Source of the DNA: Pseudomonadota bacterium
Lineage (GTDB): Bacteria > Pseudomonadota > Alphaproteobacteria > Rs-D84
Direction of reading: 5' to 3'
Assembly (NCBI GenBank): GCA_009781955.1
Contig: WQUT01000003.1
Span: 1 to 34,631, forward strand
Length of the DNA: 34,631 nucleotides
Below are positions 33,559 to 34,631 of this stretch, piece after piece (the stretch's first letter is position 1; the number at the start of each line of letters is the position of its first letter). Below the pieces are notes generated by a model. The model saw only the letters and a list, made by a program, of their open reading frames with translations. It did no database searches and was not told where the DNA came from. The translations under genes and the position numbers were made by a program.

Positions 33559-34631
33559 ATGAAACAATACATACTCCCGCTTCGCGATCTTGTCTTTCAA
33601 CCCGGGCTGACCGTGCCGATTTACATGGACAATCCCGTATCGGTCCAGGTGCTGGAAACCGCGGCCAAGGAACAGAAATCCGTCGTGCTGGCCGCGCAAA
33701 AGGTCTGGAATTATCCGACCGTGCCCGAAGATTTGCACAAAACCGGAACGCGCGCGGATATTCTGCAGCTGCTGCGCCTGCCGGACGGGACGCTGCACGT
33801 TATGCTGCAGACGCGCGCGCCGGTGGACATTTCAAACATAGCGCTGGAAAACGGACTGTTCGTCGGCGATGCCGCGGACATAGAACAATCCGACGACAGC
33901 AGCGATTACACATCCGCATTGCGCGACAAGATTGCAGAGAATCTGCGATTCCTGGCCAAGACCAAGCGCGTCAATATGTCAAAGCTGCAGACGATCATCA
34001 GCAGCTATTCGCTGGCCGCGTTCATTGACGCCGTGATTCAGATGACCGACATAGAAGTGGCGGCCGCGAATAAAATTCTGCGGATGCGCGCTTATTCCGA
34101 AAAGCTGATGGCATTGCTGGAACAGGTCAGCCTGATGACCGAAATGGCGAAGATTGACGAGAATATAAACAAGCGCGTGAACCAGCAGATGGAATCCGGC
34201 CGCCGCGAAATATATCTGGCGGAAAAGATGAAGGCTTTGCAGCGCGAAATGGGCGAAGACGGCGCGGAAGGCATGGATGCAAAATCCCTGCATGATAAAA
34301 TCACCGAAACAAAAATGCCCAAAGAGGCCCATGAAAAAGCCCTGAACGAATGGAAGAGGATGAGCAATATGTCCCCCATGTCGGCCGAAGGCGCGGTGCT
34401 GAAAACATACTTGGACGAGTTGCTATCGCTGCCGTGGAATAAATCAGACAAATCCGAAATAGACCTGAACGCGGCGCGCGCCATACTGGACAAGGATCAT
34501 ACCGGAATGACGGGCGTCAAGGAACGCATACTGGAACATCTGGCCGTTATGAAAAAGACCGGAAATTCGCGCGGCTCCATCCTGTGCCTGGTCGGCGCGC
34601 CGGGTGTTGGAAAAACTTCATTGGGCCGTTC
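33559..34631 (+). CDS. lon: Lon protease, N-terminal part (cut by the window end)
   Basis: About 357 codons are present. Lon is an ATP-dependent serine protease that degrades misfolded and regulatory proteins, CcrM and others in Alphaproteobacteria. The LAN substrate-binding domain fills about 1-190 (ILPLRDLVFQPGLTVPIYM; QTRAPVDIS), followed by the helical linker (REIYLAEKMKALQREMGED), the LPWNKSDK signature, LDKDHTGMTGVKERILEHLAV and the start of the AAA+ Walker A GAPGVGKTS. The serine-lysine protease domain lies beyond the window. The ATG at 33559 has AGGA eight bases upstream; an in-frame ATG at 33544 is possible. Confidence 0.96.
   Translation, partial: MKQYILPLRDLVFQPGLTVPIYMDNPVSVQVLETAAKEQKSVVLAAQKVWNYPTVPEDLHKTGTRADILQLLRLPDGTLHVMLQTRAPVDISNIALENGLFVGDAADIEQSDDSSDYTSALRDKIAENLRFLAKTKRVNMSKLQTIISSYSLAAFIDAVIQMTDIEVAAANKILRMRAYSEKLMALLEQVSLMTEMAKIDENINKRVNQQMESGRREIYLAEKMKALQREMGEDGAEGMDAKSLHDKITETKMPKEAHEKALNEWKRMSNMSPMSAEGAVLKTYLDELLSLPWNKSDKSEIDLNAARAILDKDHTGMTGVKERILEHLAVMKKTGNSRGSILCLVGAPGVGKTSLGR

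Overview
The window looks like the chromosome of an alphaproteobacterium. The strongest marker is the transfer-messenger RNA gene at about 31730-32055. It is circularly permuted: the CCA-ending acceptor piece comes first, then a spacer, then the piece that encodes the tag. Alphaproteobacteria make two-piece tmRNA this way. A TrcR/DUF1013 cell-cycle regulator (11162-11695), an AddA-type helicase and a sigma-70 with a long acidic spacer agree with this. TGA is a normal stop, and prfB keeps its autoregulatory +1 frameshift. The mix of housekeeping genes, small exported proteins, beta-barrel surface proteins and many palindromic repeats suggests a compact, possibly host-associated lineage; that last point is inference.

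Layout. 1-3100: addA, ending in a TAATG overlap with the first 22 codons of another gene. 3150-8250: a GNAT acetyltransferase, a metallo-beta-lactamase-like gene divergent from an HxlR regulator, a membrane-anchored coiled-coil protein and an unknown protein. 8260-14020: rpoD, an unknown protein, trcR, cysS and dgkA, all on the minus strand. 14080-16880: tRNA-Ser(GCU), a lipoprotein, an outer-membrane barrel and an N-acetylmuramoyl-L-alanine amidase. 16970-18590: an AT-rich type II restriction-modification pair with overlapping 3' ends. 18730-22190: rubrerythrin, aquaporin, a lipoprotein, an outer-membrane barrel and tRNA-Arg(CCG). 22330-27520: prfB, two exported cysteine-containing proteins, a MurA-like enzyme and obgE. 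27670-32380: tRNA-Cys(GCA), a collagen-like fibre protein, an outer-membrane protein, ssrA and a small membrane protein. 32510-34631: a glyoxalase-II-like hydrolase and the N-terminal third or more of Lon.

The most unusual content is a set of structured repeats. Family A (three full intergenic copies of about 175-181 bp) folds as an outer stem enclosing five hairpins, and its side arms change sequence while keeping pairing. Related elements of about 170 bp sit inside addA in frame and are translated, as Rickettsia palindromic elements are. Family B (five copies) is a hairpin with GTAGGGGC-like ends; one minimal copy is translated inside cysS. A GGTTGGTGG-type repeat supplies the N-terminal extension of cysS. 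A short motif near TCCGCCTTCGCT...GCTACGGCG recurs next to or inside RNA genes.

Other points worth following are an AddA with no nuclease domain followed by what may be the detached nuclease, two genes each preceded by a 12-codon leader that overlaps the start, at least two strong candidates for leaderless mRNAs, and overlapping divergent promoters at the HxlR locus.
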